Virus record (IMG/VR): IMGVR_UViG_3300037961_006532
Coordinates: 29,299-75,766 of that record
Reading direction: 5' to 3' (one strand)
Source of the DNA: a virus
DNA length: 46,468 bases
Shown here: positions 7,466-15,278 of the stretch, one piece after another
How positions within the stretch are numbered: position 1 is the stretch's first letter
Layout of the letters: each line of letters starts with the position of its first letter
The notes under the pieces: model-generated
Told to the model about the DNA's origin: nothing
Databases searched by the model: none
The model's input: only the letters and a program-made list of their open reading frames with translations
Made by a program: the position numbers and the translations under genes

Positions 7466-9379
7466 TTAAGCATATCCTAATGCGTTAGCCTGTATATCTC
7501 TTATTGATGACCGACTTACATTAGATTCAACTGCTCCAGGATTACTACCTAATGGATTAAATGAAATAGTACCTAAAGCATTAATTATACCTTGATTACC
7601 GTTACTATTATCTACTAAAATTTTATTTAGTATAGTATTAGTTTCATCTGCTTTATTAGATAAAGATTGTAATGATGCATTATTAGCTTCTTGCAATGCC
7701 ATTGCTTTATCATCCATTGTAATAGATATTTCTGGAACGCTTTCAGCTATCTTTTGTATATTGTTAGCTGCTATACTTGATGCTTCTGCAAATTCATCAG
7801 TTGCTAATCCCATTTCTACTTCTAAACTCGTTGAAAATGGTATTTTTGCTTCACCACCGAATAATGCAATTTTCATTAATTGAGAAGCTTTAACTATTTT
7901 AGTTGCAGTCATAAAAAATTTATCACCGAATTTATCTAAACCTGAATCTTCAGTACTTAAATTAGTAAAATAATTTAAACCATCTACTATTTTTTTAATT
8001 CCATCGCCTGCGGTCCCTAAAACTTCACTTCTTGCAGCGATATCATACATAAACTGTAATGGATCTTCATCTTTTTTACCTCTAAAGAAATTTACTACAT
8101 CAGTTAAAGCACCTAATACTGCATTACTTAAACCACCTAAACCTGAAACTCCTAATGCTGCTGCAACTGCAGTAGCTGCTGTTGTAATTTTACCGAAATC
8201 TGCCATACTATATTTAGCTACTTTATCAGCCATTGAACCGAAACCTGAAGCTATATTAACCATTAGATCTCTCAATGATGATCCCGGTGAACTATCACCA
8301 GCCATCATATCTAAGATTTTATCCATAGCTCCTAGACCTACAAAGAACCCACCTAATGCAGCTCCTATTGCTGTCATACCTAAAGCTGCGGCCCCAGCAA
8401 CTGCTAAACCACCTGGAACTGCTCCGAATATAGCACCTGCAGCCATAAGACCACCCAATGCAGCTAATCCTGCGCCAGAAAAGGCACCTAAACCTTCAGC
8501 TATATTTTGCATTAAAGTTGAAATTGCTTTACCGGGTTCAGATTCACCCATCATTAAATCCATTAGTTTATCACCTGCTCCTATGCCGAGTATAAATCCA
8601 CCAATACCAGCTCCTATTGCAGTCATGCCTAAAGCTGCTCCTTGAACTGATAGCCCAGGTATATTACCAAATAACGCACCAGCCCCTAATAAAGACCCTA
8701 ATGCTATCATAGAAGAATTATCAAAAGCTCCTAAACCAGTAGCTAGATTACTCATTAACGTTGCAATACTAGCACCTGGATCTGACTCCCCTAACATAGA
8801 TATAAGTTTATCCGAACCAGCTAAACCTAGCATAAATCCTGCTAAACCGACACCTATACCTGCTATTCCTGTAGCTAATTTAACACCTCTTTTTATACCA
8901 AATCCTCCACCGGGTAACATACCGAATAAAGCTCCAGCTCCTAATAAAGCTCCTAAAGGTACTAAAGCAGGTCCAGCAAATGATCCTAAACCTTCAGCTA
9001 AATTTTTCATTAATGAAGCAAGACTTTCACCTCCACCTAATGCACCTATAGCTTTATCTGCTGCACTGAATACTACAGCTAACCCAGCTATACCTACACC
9101 TAAACCTAATATCATTCCCAATGCTGACCCAAGTCCTTTACTTTTACCAGATGTACTAGCTTCTGCACTAGGAGCTACCCTTGCTCCGGATATAGATTTT
9201 AATTTTTCTAAAGCAGGCTTATCAAAGTCTTGAACTACTACTTTTTCAGGACCAGTTTTGAATTGAAATGCATCCTTTTTACCTCCCTCTCCACCTTTCA
9301 TACTTGATGCTTTGGTTAAAGTTGCTAAAACACTTGCATTTAATTTAGTTAAAGCTTCTAATTGTTTACCTACGTCCAT
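7466..9379 (-). CDS. tape measure protein with tandem hydrophobic repeats
   Basis: A 637-residue protein. Residues about 78-390 hold four imperfect repeats of about 82 residues, each with a Gly/Ala-rich hydrophobic stretch (e.g. LGALLGAGALFG), a GMTAIGAGIGG-like stretch, a DK followed by an acidic GES/GDS, and a LM.N.A.GLG stretch; the DK pairs lie at residues 108, 190, 270 and 353. The C-terminal part is helical. Such long, Gly/Ala-rich helical proteins set tail length and are ejected into the cell. Using about 1.5 angstrom per residue, 637 residues would give a tail near 95 nm, close to T4 (gp29 has 590). It sits between tube/junction and chaperone-like genes, the usual place. Confidence 0.72.
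   Translation of the reverse strand: MDVGKQLEALTKLNASVLATLTKASSMKGGEGGKKDAFQFKTGPEKVVVQDFDKPALEKLKSISGARVAPSAEASTSGKSKGLGSALGMILGLGVGIAGLAVVFSAADKAIGALGGGESLASLMKNLAEGLGSFAGPALVPLGALLGAGALFGMLPGGGFGIKRGVKLATGIAGIGVGLAGFMLGLAGSDKLISMLGESDPGASIATLMSNLATGLGAFDNSSMIALGSLLGAGALFGNIPGLSVQGAALGMTAIGAGIGGFILGIGAGDKLMDLMMGESEPGKAISTLMQNIAEGLGAFSGAGLAALGGLMAAGAIFGAVPGGLAVAGAAALGMTAIGAALGGFFVGLGAMDKILDMMAGDSSPGSSLRDLMVNIASGFGSMADKVAKYSMADFGKITTAATAVAAALGVSGLGGLSNAVLGALTDVVNFFRGKKDEDPLQFMYDIAARSEVLGTAGDGIKKIVDGLNYFTNLSTEDSGLDKFGDKFFMTATKIVKASQLMKIALFGGEAKIPFSTSLEVEMGLATDEFAEASSIAANNIQKIAESVPEISITMDDKAMALQEANNASLQSLSNKADETNTILNKILVDNSNGNQGIINALGTISFNPLGSNPGAVESNVSRSSIRDIQANALGYA
8150..9150 (-). repeat. 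four tandem ~82-aa coding repeats in the tape measure gene
   Basis: Four successive repeat units of roughly 240-250 bases code for the hydrophobic 82-residue modules of the tape measure protein. They are recognised at the protein level by the repeated GLGAF, GAGALFG and DK..(D/S)M..(G)ES elements. The last unit is the most diverged. Confidence 0.7.
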
Positions 9380-9382
9380 TTA

Positions 9383-10219
9383 TTAAAATCCAAAGGGGTT
9401 AATACTCTTAATTAATTGCTCAACTGATAGATATAAGTTATTAGAAACTTCATATTTATCATAACAAAAACCGACATTAAAATTTTTAGCTGATTCATCA
9501 TCACCATGATCATAAGTTCTACTATCTAAACTAGTAGGTATACAATTGTAGAATCTCCATGTTTTTCTAGGTATCTGAGATAATCCTTTATCTGATCTTG
9601 TGTATTGTAATATAGTTATATTACATTTCATATCTTTTCTAGCTTCAACTGGATCATCAAAGTTTCTAGCTACATAACCATAATGTGATGCTGCTATTAA
9701 CCAAGGTCTCATAATTACGTCAGTAAATGATGTATTGGTCTCTCTAAAGAATACTTGTAATTGATTTCCGGAAAAACCTGCTCTATTTTCTAGTATAGTC
9801 CCGGGTATAAATCCTCTATTATTATCGATAGTTGCTTCTGAAACACCTAATGATTCACTACCTACTTGAAATCCATTGGCAAAGATACAACCAACAAATA
9901 ATTGGTTTTTAGCTTGTGTTAATAACGATGCAGCTATGTCTATATCAAAACCATTATTCTGAATAGGCTCTAATCTACGCATTGTTTCGGTAGTTAGTGC
10001 AGGTGGGTATCTATCTATTAAAATTATAAATTGAGTATTTAAAGGTATAGAGTTAGTCCATTGATTAAAATTATCTAAAAAATAATCTCTAAAACTAATT
10101 AATGGAGCAAAAGGAATATTAGCTCCGATAATATCTAAACTTGGAGCAGCAGCTAATCCTCCACCTAGAGAGTTAAAGCTACGTATTGCATTATTTATAC
10201 CATTTAAAAACTTAGCCAT
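9383..10219 (-). CDS. tail-tube-like baseplate junction protein (gp54/gp48-like)
   Basis: A 278-residue protein. The C-terminal half (RPWLIAASHYGYVARN, MKCNITILQYTR, KTWRFYNCIPTSL, then FNVGFCYDKYEV) has the tube-protein pattern of an outward-facing strand set ending in an F.V.F.Y.KYEV strand. In T4 the tube-fold proteins gp48 and gp54 join the baseplate to the gp19 tube. It follows the tube gene and precedes the tape measure gene, which fits a tube-initiator role. A late-type box is 11 nt upstream. Which T4 protein it corresponds to is not settled. Confidence 0.55.
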   Translation of the reverse strand: MAKFLNGINNAIRSFNSLGGGLAAAPSLDIIGANIPFAPLISFRDYFLDNFNQWTNSIPLNTQFIILIDRYPPALTTETMRRLEPIQNNGFDIDIAASLLTQAKNQLFVGCIFANGFQVGSESLGVSEATIDNNRGFIPGTILENRAGFSGNQLQVFFRETNTSFTDVIMRPWLIAASHYGYVARNFDDPVEARKDMKCNITILQYTRSDKGLSQIPRKTWRFYNCIPTSLDSRTYDHGDDESAKNFNVGFCYDKYEVSNNLYLSVEQLIKSINPFGF

Positions 10220-10230
10220 CGTATTATTAA

Positions 10231-10238
10231 TATTTAAT
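10231..10238 (-). promoter_or_regulatory. late-type box ATTAAATA
   Basis: ATTAAATA on the minus strand, 11 nt before the ATG at 10219. Spacing is longer than the usual 5 nt. Confidence 0.45.
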
Positions 10239-10257
10239 ACGAATTAACTATTTAGAT

Positions 10258-10803
10258 TTACGCTGTTTGTCTAAAGAAGTGATACGATACTGTTACATCG
10301 AATTCTGCTATTGCACCATCACCTGTGACATCATATTGAATATCACCAACGCTTGTAGGAGCTATACCTACTAATTGGAATTGACTTACTCTATTTAACT
10401 CTTTATCCAATAAAGCTAAGTCTAAAACTGAATTTTGATTAGGAATAAAATAGTTACCAGTTGAATCTGAATCATCAAAGGTATCATTCATTACCTGTAA
10501 AAATCTATTTCTTAAATCATAATTTTCATCACATCTAAATCTTAATGTATAACCTGAACCACCTGGGTATTTAACAACACCAGGTACTCTAAATTCTAAT
10601 CCCATATAGGGTACTGAATTAGAAGTTATTTCTTTATTAGGTAAAGATGCTGTTGTTGCATAAACTAAATCATCTTCATTAAATGAAACATCTGAACCAT
10701 CTCCGAAATCGATATTTAAAACTCTGAAAAGATTAAGCCTTGCAAAGTCTTTTTGCTGGCTCTGCGTATAAAAATTCTGAATTGTTTGTCTAGTCTGTGC
10801 CAT
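10258..10803 (-). CDS. 19: tail tube protein (T4 gp19-like)
   Basis: A 181-residue protein that closely follows the T4 gp19 layout: DFARLNLFRV at residues 19-28 (T4 has DFARPNLFQV), a TTASLPNKEI stretch (T4 TALPAGI), and C-terminal LVGIAPTSVGDIQYDV and EFDVTVSYHFF (T4 WPTNVGELQLDWD and TFEVTLALDYW). It polymerises as stacked hexamers to form the inner tube through which DNA passes. The length fits (T4 163). It is transcribed after the sheath gene, as in T4, with two small genes between. A late box lies 8 nt before the ATG. Confidence 0.88.
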   Translation of the reverse strand: MAQTRQTIQNFYTQSQQKDFARLNLFRVLNIDFGDGSDVSFNEDDLVYATTASLPNKEITSNSVPYMGLEFRVPGVVKYPGGSGYTLRFRCDENYDLRNRFLQVMNDTFDDSDSTGNYFIPNQNSVLDLALLDKELNRVSQFQLVGIAPTSVGDIQYDVTGDGAIAEFDVTVSYHFFRQTA

Positions 10804-10811
10804 ACTATAAT

Positions 10812-10819
10812 TATTTATG
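10812..10819 (-). promoter_or_regulatory. late promoter CATAAATA before tail tube
   Basis: CATAAATA on the minus strand, 8 nt before the ATG at 10803. Confidence 0.65.
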
Positions 10820-10842
10820 CATTCTTAGTTATTTTAGTTTAA

Positions 10843-11703
10843 TTATGTTGCAGATAATAGTAATCTAAAAGTATCTGATCCAATAGTTATAGGAATAAAA
10901 GATATTGAATCTTTTAATGGTCCTAACTCACCGTCATCACGACCAGCAAATGATGCAGTTGGGGTGTTAAATTTCAATGTCGATGTATTTACACCTATAT
11001 TATCAAAAATAGTTTTTATTGTAGTGGCACCACCCATTACTTCACCATTACCTAGAGTCGGGCCTGCGGTTAATGCATGGATACTATCTAACGTGGTCCT
11101 TAATCTTTGAAAACCTGGTAATTCACCTACACTATTTGGTTGAGGAAATGCAGTTAAATTATCACTTGAATTTATTACTGCACTCAATGTACCACCACCG
11201 GCTGTTAATTCATCAGTTAAAGTTGTTATATCCTCTTGAACTTGAAGTTTAGCAGCAGCTAGATCTGACTCGACCGTTACAAAATCAGATTGTAAAGCTC
11301 TCAATGCTATTTGACTGTAAATATCGTTCAATCTACCTGATAGATATTCTAAATTAGTTACAATAGGTGCCATGCCCATTACAGCTCCGTCTCTAACAGC
11401 CCCTGGGTTACCTGCAGCACTACCATCACCATCAACAAATATTGGTGTTGATGAACTAAATGGTCCTCCTACAGCAGCTGATAAGTAATCGATTCTATTT
11501 TTAGCAGATACACTATTTGATAGAGTACCTAAACCAGCGGATACAGTTAAAAAGTTTGTAGATAGTGATTTAAATTTAGTGTTGATTAAGTCGCCGTATG
11601 TTACTTGTAATGATGCATTTAAATCAGGATCGACAATGTATAAAACATCATCATCTGATAATGTGGTAATTGAACCTAAATCTGTTAATTTTTTATTTGC
11701 CAT
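10843..11703 (-). CDS. virion-associated protein with shared N-terminal motif, 286 aa
   Basis: A 286-residue protein rich in Ser, Thr, Ala and Leu. The N-terminus (KLTDLGSITTLSDDDVLYIVD, then a VTYGDL stretch) is the same type of motif as in the neighbouring gene and in many phage fibre or fibritin-type proteins, where it is followed by a variable body. The middle (about 110-190) contains heptad-like helices (e.g. VESDLAAAKLQVQEDI), which suggests a coiled-coil trimer. Its place between sheath and tube is unusual. It could be a whisker or collar fibre or a tail decoration. It starts 1 base after the stop of the paralogue. Confidence 0.6.
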   Translation of the reverse strand: MANKKLTDLGSITTLSDDDVLYIVDPDLNASLQVTYGDLINTKFKSLSTNFLTVSAGLGTLSNSVSAKNRIDYLSAAVGGPFSSSTPIFVDGDGSAAGNPGAVRDGAVMGMAPIVTNLEYLSGRLNDIYSQIALRALQSDFVTVESDLAAAKLQVQEDITTLTDELTAGGGTLSAVINSSDNLTAFPQPNSVGELPGFQRLRTTLDSIHALTAGPTLGNGEVMGGATTIKTIFDNIGVNTSTLKFNTPTASFAGRDDGELGPLKDSISFIPITIGSDTFRLLLSAT

Positions 11704-11704
11704 A

Positions 11705-12160
11705 TTATGTTGTTCCTATTAAAATTCCACTTACAAATGTCATAGTTGTTGTACTACCTAAATTTACTACCACTGGTGATGCTCTTGTACCTAAAGCATC
11801 AATTGAACAAACACTACTTAAACTGTTTATTATTTGTGTTGGGAAAGCTAATGATTCTTTTGTAACATCAAATTCCCCACTCAATACATTTAACTGTGTA
11901 CTTAAGAAACTTATTTCTGTATCTCTATATGCTGTTACTGCGTTGACTGCAGATGATATAGCATGAAAGTCAGTTGTTAAAGATTGAACTTCAGATATAA
12001 CTGCTGGAAACTTAATAGCACCGGTACTATCAGGTCCTTTTAGTAAATTATCAAATGTAATTTTCTTTGAAAGACTGCTACCAGTATCGACGATGTAAAA
12101 GACATCATTGGAATCTGCTTTAGTAAGCTCAGTTAAATTCGAAACTTTAGTATCTGCCAT
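11705..12160 (-). CDS. small virion-associated protein with shared N-terminal motif, 151 aa
   Basis: A 151-residue protein beginning KVSNLTELTKADSNDVFYIV and continuing with SKKITFDNLL, the same motif as the next gene. After it come a helical segment (about 45-95) and a short hydrophobic C-terminus. It looks like a minimal version of the same anchor plus body. A TATAAATA box lies 5 nt before the ATG, so the pair may form its own late transcript within the tail block. Confidence 0.6.
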   Translation of the reverse strand: MADTKVSNLTELTKADSNDVFYIVDTGSSLSKKITFDNLLKGPDSTGAIKFPAVISEVQSLTTDFHAISSAVNAVTAYRDTEISFLSTQLNVLSGEFDVTKESLAFPTQIINSLSSVCSIDALGTRASPVVVNLGSTTTMTFVSGILIGTT

Positions 12161-12165
12161 ACTAA

Positions 12166-12173
12166 TATTTATA
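12166..12173 (-). promoter_or_regulatory. late promoter TATAAATA, 5-nt spacing
   Basis: A perfect TATAAATA on the minus strand followed by TTAGT and the ATG at 12160. Confidence 0.75.
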
Positions 12174-12200
12174 GTCTTTGACTAACTTACCAACTATTAA

Positions 12201-14636
12201 TTAACCAACCAACTCACTAAAGTCTGTACCAGTCTTAGTTGCAAAGAAGTTAACTAAGATAAATTCAGCTGCTCTAGTTGGTTTCAGGTATATATCTACC
12301 TTAAGCTCATTAGCATCGATAACGTCTGGCGTATTGTTTCTTTCATCACATACAATCAAGTAATCAAATACCCCTTCTGTATTTTTAGCGTTATCAAAGA
12401 TTGGTGATATTGTATTTACAACTCTCGTTCTAGTTAATAATGAATTAGGTTCAAATACAAAGAACTTAACTGTATTACGTACACCTTTCTCAAGATTTAA
12501 GAATAATCTTCTAACGTTAATTCTATCAAATGCACTTGGTAACTTCTGTAATGTCTTCTGACCAAATATTACAAAACCTTCACCTGGGAAGAATGCTACT
12601 GGGTTAACATTAACCTTATAAAGCATATCTCTTTGCTTCTGTGTTGGGAATAATGCTAAGTCACTAGCTCCTATAACTCTACCTCTAGTAAATCCTGCTG
12701 GAGCAAACCAAGGTTGGAAGTTAGCATCCGTATTAGCCATTGCCGCTGCTGCATGTCCTGAGAATGGATTATATGCCATTGAGTCTAACACTGGATCATA
12801 TCCTTTAACCCATTGGCCATACGTTGCAACGTAATTACTGTTAATAGTTCTGAATGCTTTAATAGGATTTAAAATATCCTTACTAAAGTTTTTATTAGGA
12901 TCAGATAATGTTAAGAAATCTTCACCTTGTACAAATATTTGTCTTGGTAAGTCACTAATAAACATGTGATCTTTTCTTCTAAACTCTGCAAAGTTAGCAA
13001 ATCTATTAGTTACTTCATTCCAATAACCTCTGAAGTTTCTACCAGCTGTATCACCTGCTGACGAATCTGAACTTGTTTGCGAAGTTCTGAAACTATCAAT
13101 TGCAGTAACTTGAGCTGTATCATCAAACCCATCAGTACCTAACTGCTTACTAGTTGCAAAAATTGTTGATAAACCTCCATCAACTGTAATATCTACATCG
13201 AATAATTCAACGTTTTCAATAGTATCGAATAATCTATCTAATTTCTGAGGTACATTACCAATTACTTTATCACTTAAATTAGCTGTTTGGTAGGTTCCTA
13301 ATGGATAAGCATTATCTGCTGGTGTCAATTTATCATTAGCTGCTGCAATATCAGCTTTCGCAACTGATATTTGACCATCATCTAAACCATTAATTAAGCC
13401 CGCTGATAAATTAACAAATGTCGTATCAATATTACCAGATTTTAAATTCTCATTTGCAACTCTGATCTTAACTTTTGGATTACCTTCCGTATTAAGATAA
13501 GTTTCACCAAGTCTGTGATTTAAAAACTCATTAGTTAAAATCTTAACATTAGGTGATTCTGATTCTTTAGTCTCAATATTAAACGATATAGGTTGACCAC
13601 CTTGTTGTGAATTAATTTGTCTATGGAAATCAAATGATCCAACATAAGATTCTTCTAGATTTACACTCAACTTAATAGTATCTGGCGTAAATGGTGATTG
13701 TCTTAATCTAAATAAACCAATTGAAAGTGTATCATCAAAGTTACGTTGACTAATATCAAATATGCTTAAGTTTTCCATTACTTCAGAAACACTATCATTA
13801 TCTTGACCAAATGTATTAGTGTTATTATCTGACTTAGCTGATAACGATCCATCTATTCTTGCAGCTGGTAGATTAGTAAATGAATTTGTTTTAACAGCAC
13901 TTGCTGTAATTGTTTCTACATTTCGTATGGCATCGAAATCTGTAGCAGGATTTAAATTATTATTATCAGCTATACCGACATAAAAGCCTTCAAACTTCTG
14001 ATTAATAGTTGTTTGACCTTTATTAAGAACTAGTAGAGCAGCTTTACCAAGAGCACCAACACCACTAAATGTTGTTGTCATTGTATCTTCAAAAGCAAAA
14101 GTACCGTCTGATTCACTAGGAAATGCACCTTTAGCTAGAATCGCATCATATTGTTCTTTTGTTAAATCAAAATGTGTTGGTGCACCTAAGAAACATATAC
14201 CATTTGTAGCTGAGGTCGTACCAGTACCAGTACCAACACCAATTTCACTAAATTTTGTTAGTTCAACATCGCCTCCAATGTCATCAGCAAATGTTGCATT
14301 ATAGTTAATACCAGCTGAAGGATATGCTAAAACACCATATCTTGCCCCAAATCCTATTCCTGTACCTTCACCATAAGGTAAACGGTAAGTAAAGATATTT
14401 GCAGGTGAATCTAATAATGGTCTAATTGTTGAACTGAAATAACGTTCAGCAGGCGTGGATGCCTGACCGTAAACGTTTTCATAATCACTGACGCTAGTTA
14501 TTTGAATAACTTCATCAGTAGGTCCTCTGTCAGCAAACCCTGTCACTAAGACGTTAGTTCCAGCCGGTAATACTGGACGTTGTGACCTATCTATTTCTCT
14601 TATTTCTACTCCGGGAGATTGTATTGTACGTGCCAT
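12201..14636 (-). CDS. 18: tail sheath protein (T4 gp18-like)
   Basis: An 811-residue protein. The N-terminus MARTIQSPGVEIREID followed by a GTNVLVTGFADRGPTDEV stretch is the hallmark opening of contractile tail sheath proteins. The C-terminus (INVRRLFLNLEKGVRN, then PTRAAEFILVNFFATKTGTD) is the conserved sheath polymerisation domain that donates strands to the neighbouring subunits. Length exceeds T4 gp18 (659), so the surface domains in the middle are larger. It contracts to drive the tube through the envelope. It follows the terminase and tube-like genes, near the T4 order 17-18-19. Confidence 0.92.
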   Translation of the reverse strand: MARTIQSPGVEIREIDRSQRPVLPAGTNVLVTGFADRGPTDEVIQITSVSDYENVYGQASTPAERYFSSTIRPLLDSPANIFTYRLPYGEGTGIGFGARYGVLAYPSAGINYNATFADDIGGDVELTKFSEIGVGTGTGTTSATNGICFLGAPTHFDLTKEQYDAILAKGAFPSESDGTFAFEDTMTTTFSGVGALGKAALLVLNKGQTTINQKFEGFYVGIADNNNLNPATDFDAIRNVETITASAVKTNSFTNLPAARIDGSLSAKSDNNTNTFGQDNDSVSEVMENLSIFDISQRNFDDTLSIGLFRLRQSPFTPDTIKLSVNLEESYVGSFDFHRQINSQQGGQPISFNIETKESESPNVKILTNEFLNHRLGETYLNTEGNPKVKIRVANENLKSGNIDTTFVNLSAGLINGLDDGQISVAKADIAAANDKLTPADNAYPLGTYQTANLSDKVIGNVPQKLDRLFDTIENVELFDVDITVDGGLSTIFATSKQLGTDGFDDTAQVTAIDSFRTSQTSSDSSAGDTAGRNFRGYWNEVTNRFANFAEFRRKDHMFISDLPRQIFVQGEDFLTLSDPNKNFSKDILNPIKAFRTINSNYVATYGQWVKGYDPVLDSMAYNPFSGHAAAAMANTDANFQPWFAPAGFTRGRVIGASDLALFPTQKQRDMLYKVNVNPVAFFPGEGFVIFGQKTLQKLPSAFDRINVRRLFLNLEKGVRNTVKFFVFEPNSLLTRTRVVNTISPIFDNAKNTEGVFDYLIVCDERNNTPDVIDANELKVDIYLKPTRAAEFILVNFFATKTGTDFSELVG

Positions 14637-14643
14637 ATATTAT

Positions 14644-14651
14644 TATTTATG
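14644..14651 (-). promoter_or_regulatory. late promoter CATAAATA before sheath
   Basis: CATAAATA on the minus strand, 7 nt before the ATG at 14636. Confidence 0.65.
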
Positions 14652-14666
14652 TATCTGAGAGAAAAT

Positions 14667-15278
14667 TTACACCAATTCAACTAGTAATTGTGAAAATGCG
14701 AATTCGAAAGTAGTTTCGATTTCACCGGGCTCTCTATAACTATAACTAATATTACCTAAACTAACAGGAAATGCTTTAGTATACGTAAATTTAATAATAT
14801 TATTATCGAATTCATCTTTACCAAAAATAGTAAAATCTCTAGTATATAAATCGGTAGGAGTCAATGTATCTTTTTCTCTATCTTCAGGAGCTACAGTTGG
14901 TATATTAGCTAATTCTTTCTGATTAAATTTTGAAAACTTCTCATCATTAAGAAAATCTAACCATTTGTATATAGTCCAATAATTATTAAACATGTTATCT
15001 ATAGTAAAATTGACTGAAACATTATCATATGACGGTCTTACATGAGACGATACTTTTAAGGTTTGACCAGCATATCTTAAATCGTTTTCAGGTACGGCTA
15101 TAGTAGGTACCACCGTACCATAAACTGAAAACTGTAGAGATTCTCCAATTAATGAATTATTTTTTCTTCCAGCTAAATCATTTGTAGTAATTTCTTTGAG
15201 AACATCAGGTACATCAGTAACTAAAAGAAACTTATCTAATCTACTTTTATTAAATTGTGACTGGTCTATGGTTGCCAT
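14667..15278 (-). CDS. tail tube-like protein, second tube-fold copy
   Basis: A 203-residue protein with the tube-protein layout: NLTI-type strands in the middle (YDNVSVNFTIDNMFNNYWTI), KWLDFLN, and a C-terminal AFPVSLGNISYSY and TFEFAFSQLLVEL, resembling the FPTSVG...F.V..... pattern of gp19-type proteins. It sits between terminase and sheath with its start inside the terminase 3' end (13-nt overlap), and GGAT 7-10 nt upstream may help initiation. Possible roles are a tail terminator or tail completion protein (T4 gp3 or gp15 type), or a tube variant. The tube-fold reading is moderate. Confidence 0.6.
   Translation of the reverse strand: MATIDQSQFNKSRLDKFLLVTDVPDVLKEITTNDLAGRKNNSLIGESLQFSVYGTVVPTIAVPENDLRYAGQTLKVSSHVRPSYDNVSVNFTIDNMFNNYWTIYKWLDFLNDEKFSKFNQKELANIPTVAPEDREKDTLTPTDLYTRDFTIFGKDEFDNNIIKFTYTKAFPVSLGNISYSYREPGEIETTFEFAFSQLLVELV

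Noticed and set aside
11670-11966. Plus-strand frame across the 286- and 151-residue genes
   Set aside because: It is antisense to two genes with a shared N-terminal motif and a late promoter; no own start signals.
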